Assembly (NCBI RefSeq): GCF_002699985.1
Contig: NZ_LKBT01000070.1
Span: forward strand, 62,001 to 126,000
Direction: 5' to 3'
From: Pseudomonas sp. ICMP 561
GTDB taxonomy: Bacteria > Pseudomonadota > Gammaproteobacteria > Pseudomonadales > Pseudomonadaceae
Length of the DNA stretch: 64,000 nt
Both the position numbers and the translations under genes were made by a program. Under the pieces are notes generated by a model, which saw only the letters and a list, made by a program, of their open reading frames with translations, was not told the DNA's origin and did not search any database. This document shows, piece after piece, positions 55,153-63,180 of this stretch. Position 1 is the first letter of the stretch, and each line of letters starts with the position of its first letter.

Positions 55153-56610
55153 ATGCCGACTGTTAACCGCGTGCCCGCTACCGGCACTGCTTCAGAGTCA
55201 GAACCGGTCATTGGAATTGTCCATCTGGGCCTGGGGGCGTTTCATCGCGCCCATCAGGCGGTCTACCTGCAACGTAACCTCAATCGTCATGGCCAGAGCG
55301 ACTGGGGTCTGTCCAGCGCCAACCTGCGTTCCAATCGAGCAGTGGTTGATCTGCTGCGTGCGCAGGATGGTCGCTACCATGTGGCTGAGTACAGCGACCG
55401 CGAACAGGTGACGCTGCGCGAAATTGCTGTCGTGCGCGAAGCGCTGTATACGGGTGAGGGCGGTGATGAGCTGGAGTTGCTGTTGCAGCGTATGGCCGCG
55501 CCGCAAACGAAGATTGTCACGCTCACCGTCACCGAAAAAGGCTACTGCCTGAGTCCTTCCACGGGGCAATTGCGCCTCGAAGACCCGACGATTACCCATG
55601 ACATTGCTCATCCGCAAACGCCGCGTTCAGCACCAGGCATCGTCCTCGAAGCCTTGCGCCGCCGTCGCGCTGCTGGCATCCCGGCGTTCACCGTCCTGTG
55701 CTGCGACAACATGCCTGACAACGGTCAGCGTACCCGGCAGGCGGTACGCGGTCTGGCAGCAGAACAGGATGAAGAACTGGCTCAGTGGTTAGACCAGCAA
55801 GTCGCGTTCCCAAGCTGCATGGTCGACCGGATTGTCCCGGCCATGACGGCAGAGTCTTTCAGTCGTCTGGAGCAGCAACTGGACTGCCACGACCCTGCGG
55901 CGGTGGTGTGTGAAAGCTTCAGCCAGTGGGTCATCGAGGACAACTTTCCGCTGGGTCGCCCTGACTGGGAGGTGGAAGGCGTACAGATGGTCGAGGACGT
56001 GCAGCCCTTCGAAACGATGAAGCTGCGCATGCTTAACGGCAGCCATTCGCTGTTGGCTTACGTGGGCGTGCTGGCAGGTCATGAGTTGGTATTCGAGGCG
56101 GTCAATGATGCCCGGATGGCAGGTCTCATTGAGCATTACATGGCCCATGAGGCCGCACCCACGCTGGACATGCCGCCTGGCATCGATCTTTCGCTCTATG
56201 CCCGGGATCTGATCGCGCGCTTTGCCAATGACAGCCTGCAACATCGTCTGCGGCAGATTGCCATGGACGGCTCGCAAAAACTGCCGCAACGCTGGTTGCT
56301 CGGTGCACAGCAGTTGCTCGACGAAGGTCGCGATATCGCTTGTACGGCGTTGGGTATTGCAGCCTGGATTCGCTACTGCACACAAACCACGACCCAAGTC
56401 GTAGACGACCCGTTGAATGCCACCTTTGCCGATCTGGCGGGACGCTTTGACGGCGCGCCTCTGGTGGATGCGTTTTTGGAACTGGATGAAGTATTCCCGA
56501 CCGCACTGGCGAAGCGACCGGCGTTTCGCGACGCGGTGCAACAGGCTTATGGCTCGCTGGTTGGCGAAGGCATCAGCAGCGTGTTGCAACGCTTCGCTGG
56601 GCACAACTAA
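55153..56610 (+). CDS. uxuB: Fructuronate reductase (mannitol dehydrogenase family)
   Basis: This 485-residue NAD-dependent polyol dehydrogenase family member carries IVHLGLGAFHRAHQAVYL at the N-terminus (cofactor loop) and the family active-site signature KLRMLNGSHSLLAY. It reduces D-fructuronate to D-mannonate (UxuB). A tagaturonate role (UxaB) is less likely because uxuA follows 18 bp later. AAGGAG precedes ATG 55153. Confidence 0.9.
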   Translation: MPTVNRVPATGTASESEPVIGIVHLGLGAFHRAHQAVYLQRNLNRHGQSDWGLSSANLRSNRAVVDLLRAQDGRYHVAEYSDREQVTLREIAVVREALYTGEGGDELELLLQRMAAPQTKIVTLTVTEKGYCLSPSTGQLRLEDPTITHDIAHPQTPRSAPGIVLEALRRRRAAGIPAFTVLCCDNMPDNGQRTRQAVRGLAAEQDEELAQWLDQQVAFPSCMVDRIVPAMTAESFSRLEQQLDCHDPAAVVCESFSQWVIEDNFPLGRPDWEVEGVQMVEDVQPFETMKLRMLNGSHSLLAYVGVLAGHELVFEAVNDARMAGLIEHYMAHEAAPTLDMPPGIDLSLYARDLIARFANDSLQHRLRQIAMDGSQKLPQRWLLGAQQLLDEGRDIACTALGIAAWIRYCTQTTTQVVDDPLNATFADLAGRFDGAPLVDAFLELDEVFPTALAKRPAFRDAVQQAYGSLVGEGISSVLQRFAGHN

Positions 56611-56628
56611 CAAGAAAAGGAGAAGCAT

Positions 56629-57804
56629 ATGGAACAGACATGGCGCTGGTTTGGCCCCAAAGACCCGATTTCTCTGGCGGACGTCCGGCAAACCGGTGCG
56701 ACCGGCATCGTCACCGCACTGCATGAAATCCCCAACGGCGAAGTGTGGCCGGTAGAGGCCATTGCGGCGCGCAAGCAGATGATCGAAGCCGCAGGCCTGA
56801 CCTGGTCAGTGGTGGAGAGCATCCCGGTACACGAAGACATCAAGCGCGGTTGCGGTCGCCGTGACGAGTACATCGCCAACTATCAGCAGAGCGTGCGTAA
56901 CCTGGCCAGCTGCGGCATTGATATCGTCTGCTACAACTTCATGCCGGTGCTGGACTGGACACGTACCGACCTGGCCTGGGAACTGGCGGATGGTGGCTGG
57001 GCGCTGCGGTTTGATCAGACTGCATTTGCTGCATTCGACCTGTTCATCCTCCAGCGTCCGGGGGCAGAGGCGGAGTACAGTGCCGAGGATATAAAGCAGG
57101 CCAAAGCCTGTTTCGAGGGGCTGACCGCCAGCCAGAGTCAGGCGTTGGTCAATACCCTGATTGCAGGTTTACCGGGTGCTGAAGAGCATTACACCCTGGA
57201 AGATTTTCGCGCTTTGCTACGCACTTACGCGGATATCGACGAAGCCAGATTGCGTGAGCATCTGGGCTATTTTCTGCGTGCATTGATTCCGGTGGCAGAA
57301 GAAGTCGGTGTGCGGATGGCGATCCATCCGGATGATCCACCCCGGGCGCTGCTGGGCCTGCCACGTATTCTCTCTACCGCCGCCGATGCCCAGTGGTTAC
57401 TGGACGCCGCGCCAAGCCGGGCCAATGGTCTGACGTTCTGTACCGGTTCTTATGGCGTGCGCGAAGACAACGATCTTGTGGCGATGGCGAAGCACTTTGC
57501 ACCTTACATCTACTTCACGCATTTGCGCTCGACCCGCCGAGAGGCCGATCCGCGAAGCTTCCACGAGGCTCATCATCTGGACGGCGATGTGGACATGGTC
57601 GGGGTTATCCGCGAGCTGGTCACCGAGGAGCGCAGACGCGAACGCGAAGGCGGCCCGCGATTACCACTGCGTCCGGATCACGGCCATCAATTACTCGACG
57701 ACCAGCACCGCAAGAGCAATCCTGGTTACTCGCTGATTGGTCGGCTCAAAGGCCTGGCAGAAATCCGCGGGGTGGAACTGGCAGTGCGGCAGCAGTTGAG
57801 TTGA
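56629..57804 (+). CDS. uxuA: Mannonate dehydratase UxuA
   Basis: This 391-residue member of the xylose-isomerase-like UxuA family starts MEQTWRWFGPKDPISLADVR, with ATGIVTALHEIPNGEVWP and VVESIPVHEDIKRG close behind. The metal ligands lie around VRMAIHPDDPP and LPLRPDHGHQL. It uses Fe2+/Mn2+ to dehydrate D-mannonate to 2-keto-3-deoxygluconate. An AAAAGGAGAAG ribosome-binding site is present. It closes the operon; a REP pair follows. Confidence 0.95.
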   Translation: MEQTWRWFGPKDPISLADVRQTGATGIVTALHEIPNGEVWPVEAIAARKQMIEAAGLTWSVVESIPVHEDIKRGCGRRDEYIANYQQSVRNLASCGIDIVCYNFMPVLDWTRTDLAWELADGGWALRFDQTAFAAFDLFILQRPGAEAEYSAEDIKQAKACFEGLTASQSQALVNTLIAGLPGAEEHYTLEDFRALLRTYADIDEARLREHLGYFLRALIPVAEEVGVRMAIHPDDPPRALLGLPRILSTAADAQWLLDAAPSRANGLTFCTGSYGVREDNDLVAMAKHFAPYIYFTHLRSTRREADPRSFHEAHHLDGDVDMVGVIRELVTEERRREREGGPRLPLRPDHGHQLLDDQHRKSNPGYSLIGRLKGLAEIRGVELAVRQQLS

Positions 57805-57838
57805 TGTTTGTCTGCAAGCTTGCTCCGATTGTGACCTT

Positions 57839-57928
57839 GTAGGACTGGCTTTAGCCGGGAGGGCGGTGTCTCTGGCGAAGGATATTCAGCGAATGTCCCG
57901 ACGTCCTCCCGGCTAAAGCCGGTCCTAC
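57839..57928. repeat. REP inverted pair (GGCTTTAGCCGGGAGG class)
   Basis: GTAGGACTGGCTTTAGCCGG at 57839 faces GCCGGTCCTAC ending at 57928. It lies between the convergent uxuA and GntR genes and is the third copy of this class in the window. Confidence 0.88.
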
Positions 57929-57982
57929 GGAATTGCGTGGAGCCTTTGAGAGGCGGGCTTGGTCTGGGCCTCATCCGTCAAA

Positions 57983-58735
57983 CTAACCCCCAACATCCTC
58001 AGGCTCCAGCGCCTGCAGCCAGCGGCCTTCCGAGCGGCTCAAATGCTGGCGCATCGAGGTCTGCGCGCCGAGCACGTCTTTGTTGGCAACGGCGCGAAGA
58101 ATCGCCTCGTGCTCAATCACCGCCGCCTCCCAGGTCGACCTATTCTCTGAATGCTTGCTGAGGTGAGCCGAAATCGGGTTATGTCGCTCATCGAACAGCG
58201 CAGTGATGATCCGCACCAGAGCCGAGTTGCCACTCATTTTGGCCAGGCGATGATGAAACTTGCGGTCGTCTTCCAGCGGCGGCACGCCATTGGCAATGCT
58301 TTCACGCATCGCGTCGATACAGTCCTGCAAATAACGGTAGTCACTTTTCTTGCCGTGCATACAAGCCAGAATCACACTCTCGCCTTCGATCAACGCACGG
58401 GCCTGCATCAGTTCTGAAGGGCTCTCGCCCAAGGTCACCGGCTTACTGGTGCCGTCCTTGTGGCTTGCGCGCACATAGACACCTGAGCCCATCTTGATTT
58501 CAACGGCGCCTTCGATTTCCAGCGCGATCAGCGCCTCGCGCAGCGAAGGTCGGGACACCCCCAGCAGCCGCGTCAGATCCCGTTCAGGGGGAAGCCGGGC
58601 ACCGGTTTTGAAGTCCGCCTGCGCGATGTAGTTGCGCAATTGATCGGCAATTTTCTGGTACGGCTTTCGTTCAGCGGCGTTGATCGGTGAAACCATGGTT
58701 ATGGCGTCCATCGGAAAGTTGGCGAAGGCTACCAT
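57983..58735 (-). CDS. GntR-family regulator, FadR subfamily (UxuR/ExuR-like)
   Basis: This protein of up to 250 residues has a GntR winged helix at about 25-95 (YQKIADQLRNYI, then LPPERDLTRLLGVSRPSLRE) and an FCD effector domain (about 115-235) with the metal-ligand style Asp/His residues. The resemblance is to ExuR/UxuR, which sense hexuronates. Three ATG codons (58735, 58711, 58696) are possible starts, none with a good Shine-Dalgarno; the longest is given. It lies 59 bp after the dehydratase gene on the same strand. FadR-type palindromes at 61506 and 61534 are its probable sites. Confidence 0.87.
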   Translation of the reverse strand: MVAFANFPMDAITMVSPINAAERKPYQKIADQLRNYIAQADFKTGARLPPERDLTRLLGVSRPSLREALIALEIEGAVEIKMGSGVYVRASHKDGTSKPVTLGESPSELMQARALIEGESVILACMHGKKSDYRYLQDCIDAMRESIANGVPPLEDDRKFHHRLAKMSGNSALVRIITALFDERHNPISAHLSKHSENRSTWEAAVIEHEAILRAVANKDVLGAQTSMRQHLSRSEGRWLQALEPEDVGG

Positions 58736-58794
58736 AGCGACCGATAGCTTCGCCGTTGGTGAACGCGTCCATGCTTTGTGAACTCAAGCCGTCA

Positions 58795-60318
58795 TCACAT
58801 CACCGCGCCGATCTGCCATGGCAGGAACTCGTTATCACCCAGACCATTTTCTTCACTGCAGGTCTGCCGCCCGGAAGCAGTGTCGAGCATCAACTGGAAC
58901 AACCTTTGGCCCGACTCAGCCACTGATTCCAGACCCTCGACAATCCCTCCGGCGTTGAAGTCCATATCCAGTTCCATGCGTTGAAACAACCCCGTATTGG
59001 TGGCGATCTTCAGGGACGGTGTGGGTTTGCAACCGTAAGTCGAACCCCGGCCGGTGGTGAAACAGATGAGGTTCGCGCCTCCTGCCACCTGGCCTGTCGC
59101 CGACACCGGGTCGTAGCCGGGCGTGTCCATGAACACTAACCCACGGGCTTCAATGGTTTCTGCGTACTGATAAACCCCCATCAAGCCGGTAGCACCTGCT
59201 TTGGCGACAGCCCCCAGAGACTTTTCCAGAATGGTAGTGATGCCACCGGCTTTATTGCCCGGCGAGGGATTGTTGTTCATGTCGCCGTCGTTGTGGCGCA
59301 CGTAGGCTTCCCACCAGTGAATCCGCGCCATCAATTTCGCTGCAATGTCGGGGGAGGCGGCGCGGGCCGTGAGCAGGTGTTCAGCGCCATAGATTTCCGG
59401 GGTTTCCGAAAGAATCGCGGTGCCGCCTTGTTGCACCAACAGATCCACCGCCGCGCCCAGTGCCGGATTGGCGGTAATGCCCGAGTAACCGTCCGAGCCA
59501 CCGCATTGCAAACCAACGCACAGATGACTGGCGAGGACGGTTGTGCGCTTGAAGCTGTTGATGACCGGCAACATCGCTTCTATATGAGCGATGCCGCGCT
59601 GCACGGTTTCCCGCGTGCCGCCCGCATCTTGAATGATCAGACTGGCCTTGAGCAGGGCCGAGCGATCGTCAAGCTCATCCAGCAACGGCGTCAGCTGGTT
59701 GACCTCACACCCCAAACCGATCAACAGCACACCGGCGAAGTTGGCATGATTGGCATAGCCACTCAGCGTCCGCTTGAGAATGTCGATGCCTTCACCTTTA
59801 GCCCCCATGCCGCAGCCGCTGCCGTGGGTGATAGCAACCACGCCGTCGACATTGGGGAAGTCCTTCAAACGTTCGGCAGAGAACGCATGAGCGATGTGTT
59901 TGCAGACCGTCGCAGAGCAATTGACGCTGGAAATAATACCGATGTAATTGCGCGTGCCGACCCGACCATCGTCACGCACGTAACCTTCGAATGTGACCGG
60001 TTCGTGGCTAAGGGACGTGGGCACATAAGCGTCCCGCACGCTGTATTCGGTACTGACTGTCGGCATCGCCAGGTTGTGGACATGGACATAGTCGCCGGGC
60101 TCGATACTTTGGGTGGCCTGGCCGATGGTCTGGCCATATTTGAGCACCTGTTGCCCGGTCGACACGCCGCGCAGGGCAATCTTGTGGCCGGACGGAATTG
60201 GCTGCCGGGCGATCAGCTCAATGCCGTCAGCGCTCAGCCTTTGGCCTTCGGCAATATCGCCACGGGCTACCGCTACATCATCTCCGGGTGACAAAACAAG
60301 CAAGGAGGGCAGGTTCAT
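58795..60318 (-). CDS. UxaA/GarD-family sugar-acid dehydratase (altronate or galactarate)
   Basis: This 507-residue protein has the N-terminal SAF domain (1-90) and the C-terminal catalytic region with THGSGCGMG, LIGLGCE, LQCGGSDGYSGITANPALG, NPSPGNKAGGITT and FTTGRG. These are shared by altronate dehydratase UxaA and galactarate dehydratase GarD. Pieces such as FEGYVRDDGRVGTRN and the end LDTASGRQTCSEENGLG are closer to GarD, so the substrate is open. ATG 60318 with AGAGGA upstream is chosen over a longer frame. It lies 23 bp after the alcohol dehydrogenase gene. Confidence 0.88.
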   Translation of the reverse strand: MNLPSLLVLSPGDDVAVARGDIAEGQRLSADGIELIARQPIPSGHKIALRGVSTGQQVLKYGQTIGQATQSIEPGDYVHVHNLAMPTVSTEYSVRDAYVPTSLSHEPVTFEGYVRDDGRVGTRNYIGIISSVNCSATVCKHIAHAFSAERLKDFPNVDGVVAITHGSGCGMGAKGEGIDILKRTLSGYANHANFAGVLLIGLGCEVNQLTPLLDELDDRSALLKASLIIQDAGGTRETVQRGIAHIEAMLPVINSFKRTTVLASHLCVGLQCGGSDGYSGITANPALGAAVDLLVQQGGTAILSETPEIYGAEHLLTARAASPDIAAKLMARIHWWEAYVRHNDGDMNNNPSPGNKAGGITTILEKSLGAVAKAGATGLMGVYQYAETIEARGLVFMDTPGYDPVSATGQVAGGANLICFTTGRGSTYGCKPTPSLKIATNTGLFQRMELDMDFNAGGIVEGLESVAESGQRLFQLMLDTASGRQTCSEENGLGDNEFLPWQIGAVM

Positions 60319-60341
60319 GGTGCGTCCTCTATAGGCGTTTT

Positions 60342-61352
60342 TCAGCACTCGATGATGGCTTTGACCACGCCCTGTTTCGGGTCGAGCAGTGTGGTGAACG
60401 ACTCGGCGACATCCTTGAGTGTCAGCCGATGGGTGTTCAGCGCGGCATCTGGAATCAAACCGTTGCGCAAGCATTCCTCCACATAGTGGAAGTCTTCTTT
60501 GGTGGCGTTCCGGCTGCCCATCAAGGTGGCTTCACGTTTGTGAAACTCAGGGTCGGAGAAGGTGATGGAGTCCCGTACTACCGAAATCATCACGTAGGTG
60601 CCGCCGTGCGCGATGAATTCAAAGCCCCGTTCCATGGCCCGGGCATTGCCGGTGGCGTCGAACACGACGTCGAAAAAATCATCGCCGGTGAGGTCGGCCA
60701 GAGCCTGCTTGTCGCCTTCGCCGATTTGCACGGCCGCTTGAATGTTCAGGTGTTGGCTACAGAAGGCCAGACGGTCTTCGCGGGTATCCAGCACAGTGAC
60801 CTTCGCGCCGCGCAGGCTGGCGAAGATCGCAGCGGCCATCCCGATAGGACCCGTACCGACCACCAGCACCTGCTTGTCCGCCTGCACATTCGAGCGACGT
60901 ACCGCGTGAGCACCGATCGAGAGAAATTCGATCATTGCGGCCTGATCAAGTGAAACGCCTTCGGCCTTGTGGACGAAGGCCTGAGGAATGCTCAGGTATT
61001 CGGTAAAAGCCCCATCGCAGTGAACCCCCAGCACCTGAATTCGGGTGCAACAGTTGGTTTTGCCTTGGCGGCAAGCGATGCATGTCCCGCAGGAAAGGTA
61101 CGGCATCACGTAAACCACATCGCCTACGGCCAGCTTGCTGTCGCTGTCGGCGTCTTCGACGACCCCGGAAAACTCATGGCCCATCACTCGTGGGTAATCG
61201 AGGTAAGGCTGGTTGCCGGTGAAGATATGCAGGTCGGTGCCGCAGACTCCGACGCGTTTGACGCGGATCAGGACTTCTCCGGTTTGCCTGAGCGGTTTAT
61301 CGCGTTCGATAGCGGTTAACGAGCCGGGTTCGTTACAGATGACGGTCAGCAT
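60342..61352 (-). CDS. Zinc alcohol dehydrogenase, LgoD-like (probable L-galactonate 5-dehydrogenase)
   Basis: This 336-residue medium-chain dehydrogenase has RVGVCGTDLHIFTG (catalytic zinc), GHEFSGVV, four structural zinc cysteines in CGTCIACRQGKTNCC and the Rossmann loop VGTGPIGMAAAI. It resembles E. coli LgoD, which oxidises L-galactonate to tagaturonate. It is the first gene of a unit with the UxaA/GarD dehydratase. AAGGAG eight bases before ATG 61352 fixes the start. A paralogue is encoded at 52744. Confidence 0.87.
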   Translation of the reverse strand: MLTVICNEPGSLTAIERDKPLRQTGEVLIRVKRVGVCGTDLHIFTGNQPYLDYPRVMGHEFSGVVEDADSDSKLAVGDVVYVMPYLSCGTCIACRQGKTNCCTRIQVLGVHCDGAFTEYLSIPQAFVHKAEGVSLDQAAMIEFLSIGAHAVRRSNVQADKQVLVVGTGPIGMAAAIFASLRGAKVTVLDTREDRLAFCSQHLNIQAAVQIGEGDKQALADLTGDDFFDVVFDATGNARAMERGFEFIAHGGTYVMISVVRDSITFSDPEFHKREATLMGSRNATKEDFHYVEECLRNGLIPDAALNTHRLTLKDVAESFTTLLDPKQGVVKAIIEC

Positions 61353-61505
61353 GCTGATGCTCCTTGTTGAGGGGAAGGGCACCGAGCGCGCTGCAGGCGG
61401 GATATCTACACATCAGGAGGCTCTCTTTGTTGATCTCTTTTTGTTGTAGTCGGGCAGGTGCCCGCTCGGATGATCACGCCTGAAAAACTACACGCCGGGA
61501 ATTTT

Positions 61506-61520
61506 ATTGGCAAGACCAAT
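61506..61520. promoter_or_regulatory. FadR-type operator 1
   Basis: ATTGG (61506-61510) and CCAAT (61516-61520) flank CAAGA, a pattern like the TTGGTNNNACCAA sites of FadR/UxuR/LldR-type regulators. It lies in the 316-bp divergent region between the LgoD-like gene and glycerate kinase. Confidence 0.6.
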
Positions 61521-61533
61521 ATTCATAATCATG

Positions 61534-61550
61534 AATTGGACCGACCAATT
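61534..61550. promoter_or_regulatory. FadR-type operator 2
   Basis: AATTGG (61534-61539) and CCAATT (61545-61550) form a perfect 6-5-6 palindrome around ACCGA. Its centre is 29 bp from that of operator 1, roughly three helical turns, which would allow cooperative binding of the GntR regulator encoded at 57983. No other feature is evident in 61353-61668. Confidence 0.65.
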
Positions 61551-61668
61551 AAAATTTTTTAATTTGCCTGAGGGCTGCGGGCACTCGCTTGTGCAAACCG
61601 TGACCTGACCTTCATTATGCTTCGCGAGTAGTCACTATTTTGTGCGCAGTCAGATCGCCGGAGCGTTA

Positions 61669-62811
61669 ATGAAGATCGTTATTGCACCTGATTCGTTTAA
61701 AGACAGCCTGAGTGCGGCCGGTGCTGCCCAGGCCATTGCACTGGGTCTGGCTGAAGTCTTTCCTTGCGCAGAACTTGTTCAATGCCCCATGGCCGATGGC
61801 GGTGAGGGCACCGTGGATGCGATCCTCGCAGTGCTCGACGGCGAACGACGTCAAACCGTCGTCAGCGGGCCACTGGGCACTGACGTGACTGCTCATTGGG
61901 GATGGTTGCCCAATTCGCGAACCGCAATCATCGAAATGGCTGAAGCCAGTGGTTTGCAGTTGGTGGCGGTGGACCAGCGCAATGCTTGCATCACGTCCAC
62001 CTACGGGACTGGCCAATTGATTGTCGCAGCCCTTGATGCTGGCGCTGAGAAAGTCGTGTTGACCATCGGCGGCAGTGCAACCAATGACGGCGGGGCGGGC
62101 ATGCTCACTGCATTGGGCGTGCAGTTTTATGATGAGCACGACTCTCCATTGGCCCCCGGAGGTCTGGCACTTGCCGGTCTGGCGCGTATCGACCTGAGCG
62201 CCATGGACCCCCGTTTGCAGTCCGTCAGCTTCGAAATCGCAGCCGATGTCGATAACCCGTTATGCGGACCACACGGCGCCTCATTCACCTTTGGCCGGCA
62301 AAAGGGCGCGAGCCCCGAGCAGATACAATCGCTGGATCACGCCTTGGTGCGTTATGCCGACCGTTGCGCTGCGGTCCTTGATCGCGATGTGCGAGACGAA
62401 CCCGGTGCGGGCGCCGCTGGAGGCATGGGCTTTGCCGCGAAAGCGTTCTTGAAAGCGGGCTTCCGTCCAGGCGTTGAAGTCGTAGCCGAGCTGGTCGATC
62501 TGGCACAAAAAGTCCAGGGCGCGGATTTGGTGATAACCGGGGAGGGCAGTTGCGACTTCCAGACCCTGAGAGGCAAAACTCCCATGGGTGTGACCCGTGT
62601 CGCGCAGAAGAATGGCGTGCCGGTAGTCATCCTCGCTGGTACTTTAGGCGAAGGCTATGAAGCGCTATACGAGCATGGTATTGCCGCCGCGTTCTCGGTG
62701 GTTTCCGGCCCGATGGCCCTGTCAGAAGCCTGTGAAGATGCACCGCGTTTATTGCAGGAACGGGCGAGGGATGTGGCCCGGGTCTGGCAACTGGGACGAG
62801 CAAAACGTTAG
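61669..62811 (+). CDS. Glycerate kinase (GarK/GlxK family)
   Basis: This 380-residue kinase of the GarK type begins MKIVIAPDSFKDSLSA. The family signature blocks PMADGGEGTVDA, GGSATNDGGAGML and VITGEGSCDFQTLRGKTPMG are all present. It makes 2-phosphoglycerate, the last step of galactarate/glucarate and glyoxylate-derived glycerate use. GGAG precedes ATG 61669; the frame begins nine codons earlier. It diverges from the LgoD-like unit across the FadR-type operators, so the two are probably co-regulated. Confidence 0.93.
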   Translation: MKIVIAPDSFKDSLSAAGAAQAIALGLAEVFPCAELVQCPMADGGEGTVDAILAVLDGERRQTVVSGPLGTDVTAHWGWLPNSRTAIIEMAEASGLQLVAVDQRNACITSTYGTGQLIVAALDAGAEKVVLTIGGSATNDGGAGMLTALGVQFYDEHDSPLAPGGLALAGLARIDLSAMDPRLQSVSFEIAADVDNPLCGPHGASFTFGRQKGASPEQIQSLDHALVRYADRCAAVLDRDVRDEPGAGAAGGMGFAAKAFLKAGFRPGVEVVAELVDLAQKVQGADLVITGEGSCDFQTLRGKTPMGVTRVAQKNGVPVVILAGTLGEGYEALYEHGIAAAFSVVSGPMALSEACEDAPRLLQERARDVARVWQLGRAKR

Positions 62812-62934
62812 TGTCTACCGGGAAGACGGCATTCCAGACGAAGATGATGTTGCGGATGCACTGGCCTCTTCCCGAATAAATTCGGTCCCACCGGCTCTTT
62901 GTGAACTCAGATAGTTACGTGTTGTTAGATGAGA

Positions 62935-63001
62935 GCCGCCGAAGGCAGCGAAAGCGTTCATCCTGAAACACCGCGATCGCAGCCTTCTGCAGTTCCTGCA
63001 A
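62935..63001. repeat. Degenerate REP inverted pair
   Basis: GCCGCCGAAGGCAGCGA near 62935 and GATCGCAGCCTTCTGCAGTTCC to about 62996 are a decayed version of the pair at 43925-43998. It lies in the 369-bp gap between glycerate kinase and the last transporter gene; the rest of the gap shows nothing recognisable. Confidence 0.65.
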
Positions 63002-63180
63002 AGTAGGTGTTTTCCATACACACGACTGCCATTTGCGCCAGCGTGGTTCATCGGCGGCACTTGATTGGTGCGCGGGCCATTTTGCACAAGAAAAACTGAT
63101 CGTTGCTGTGTAAAAAACCCGTTTGTCAGCCATAACGTGCCGACAGATCATTTCTTCATTGTTGATTAATGGAGAACATG

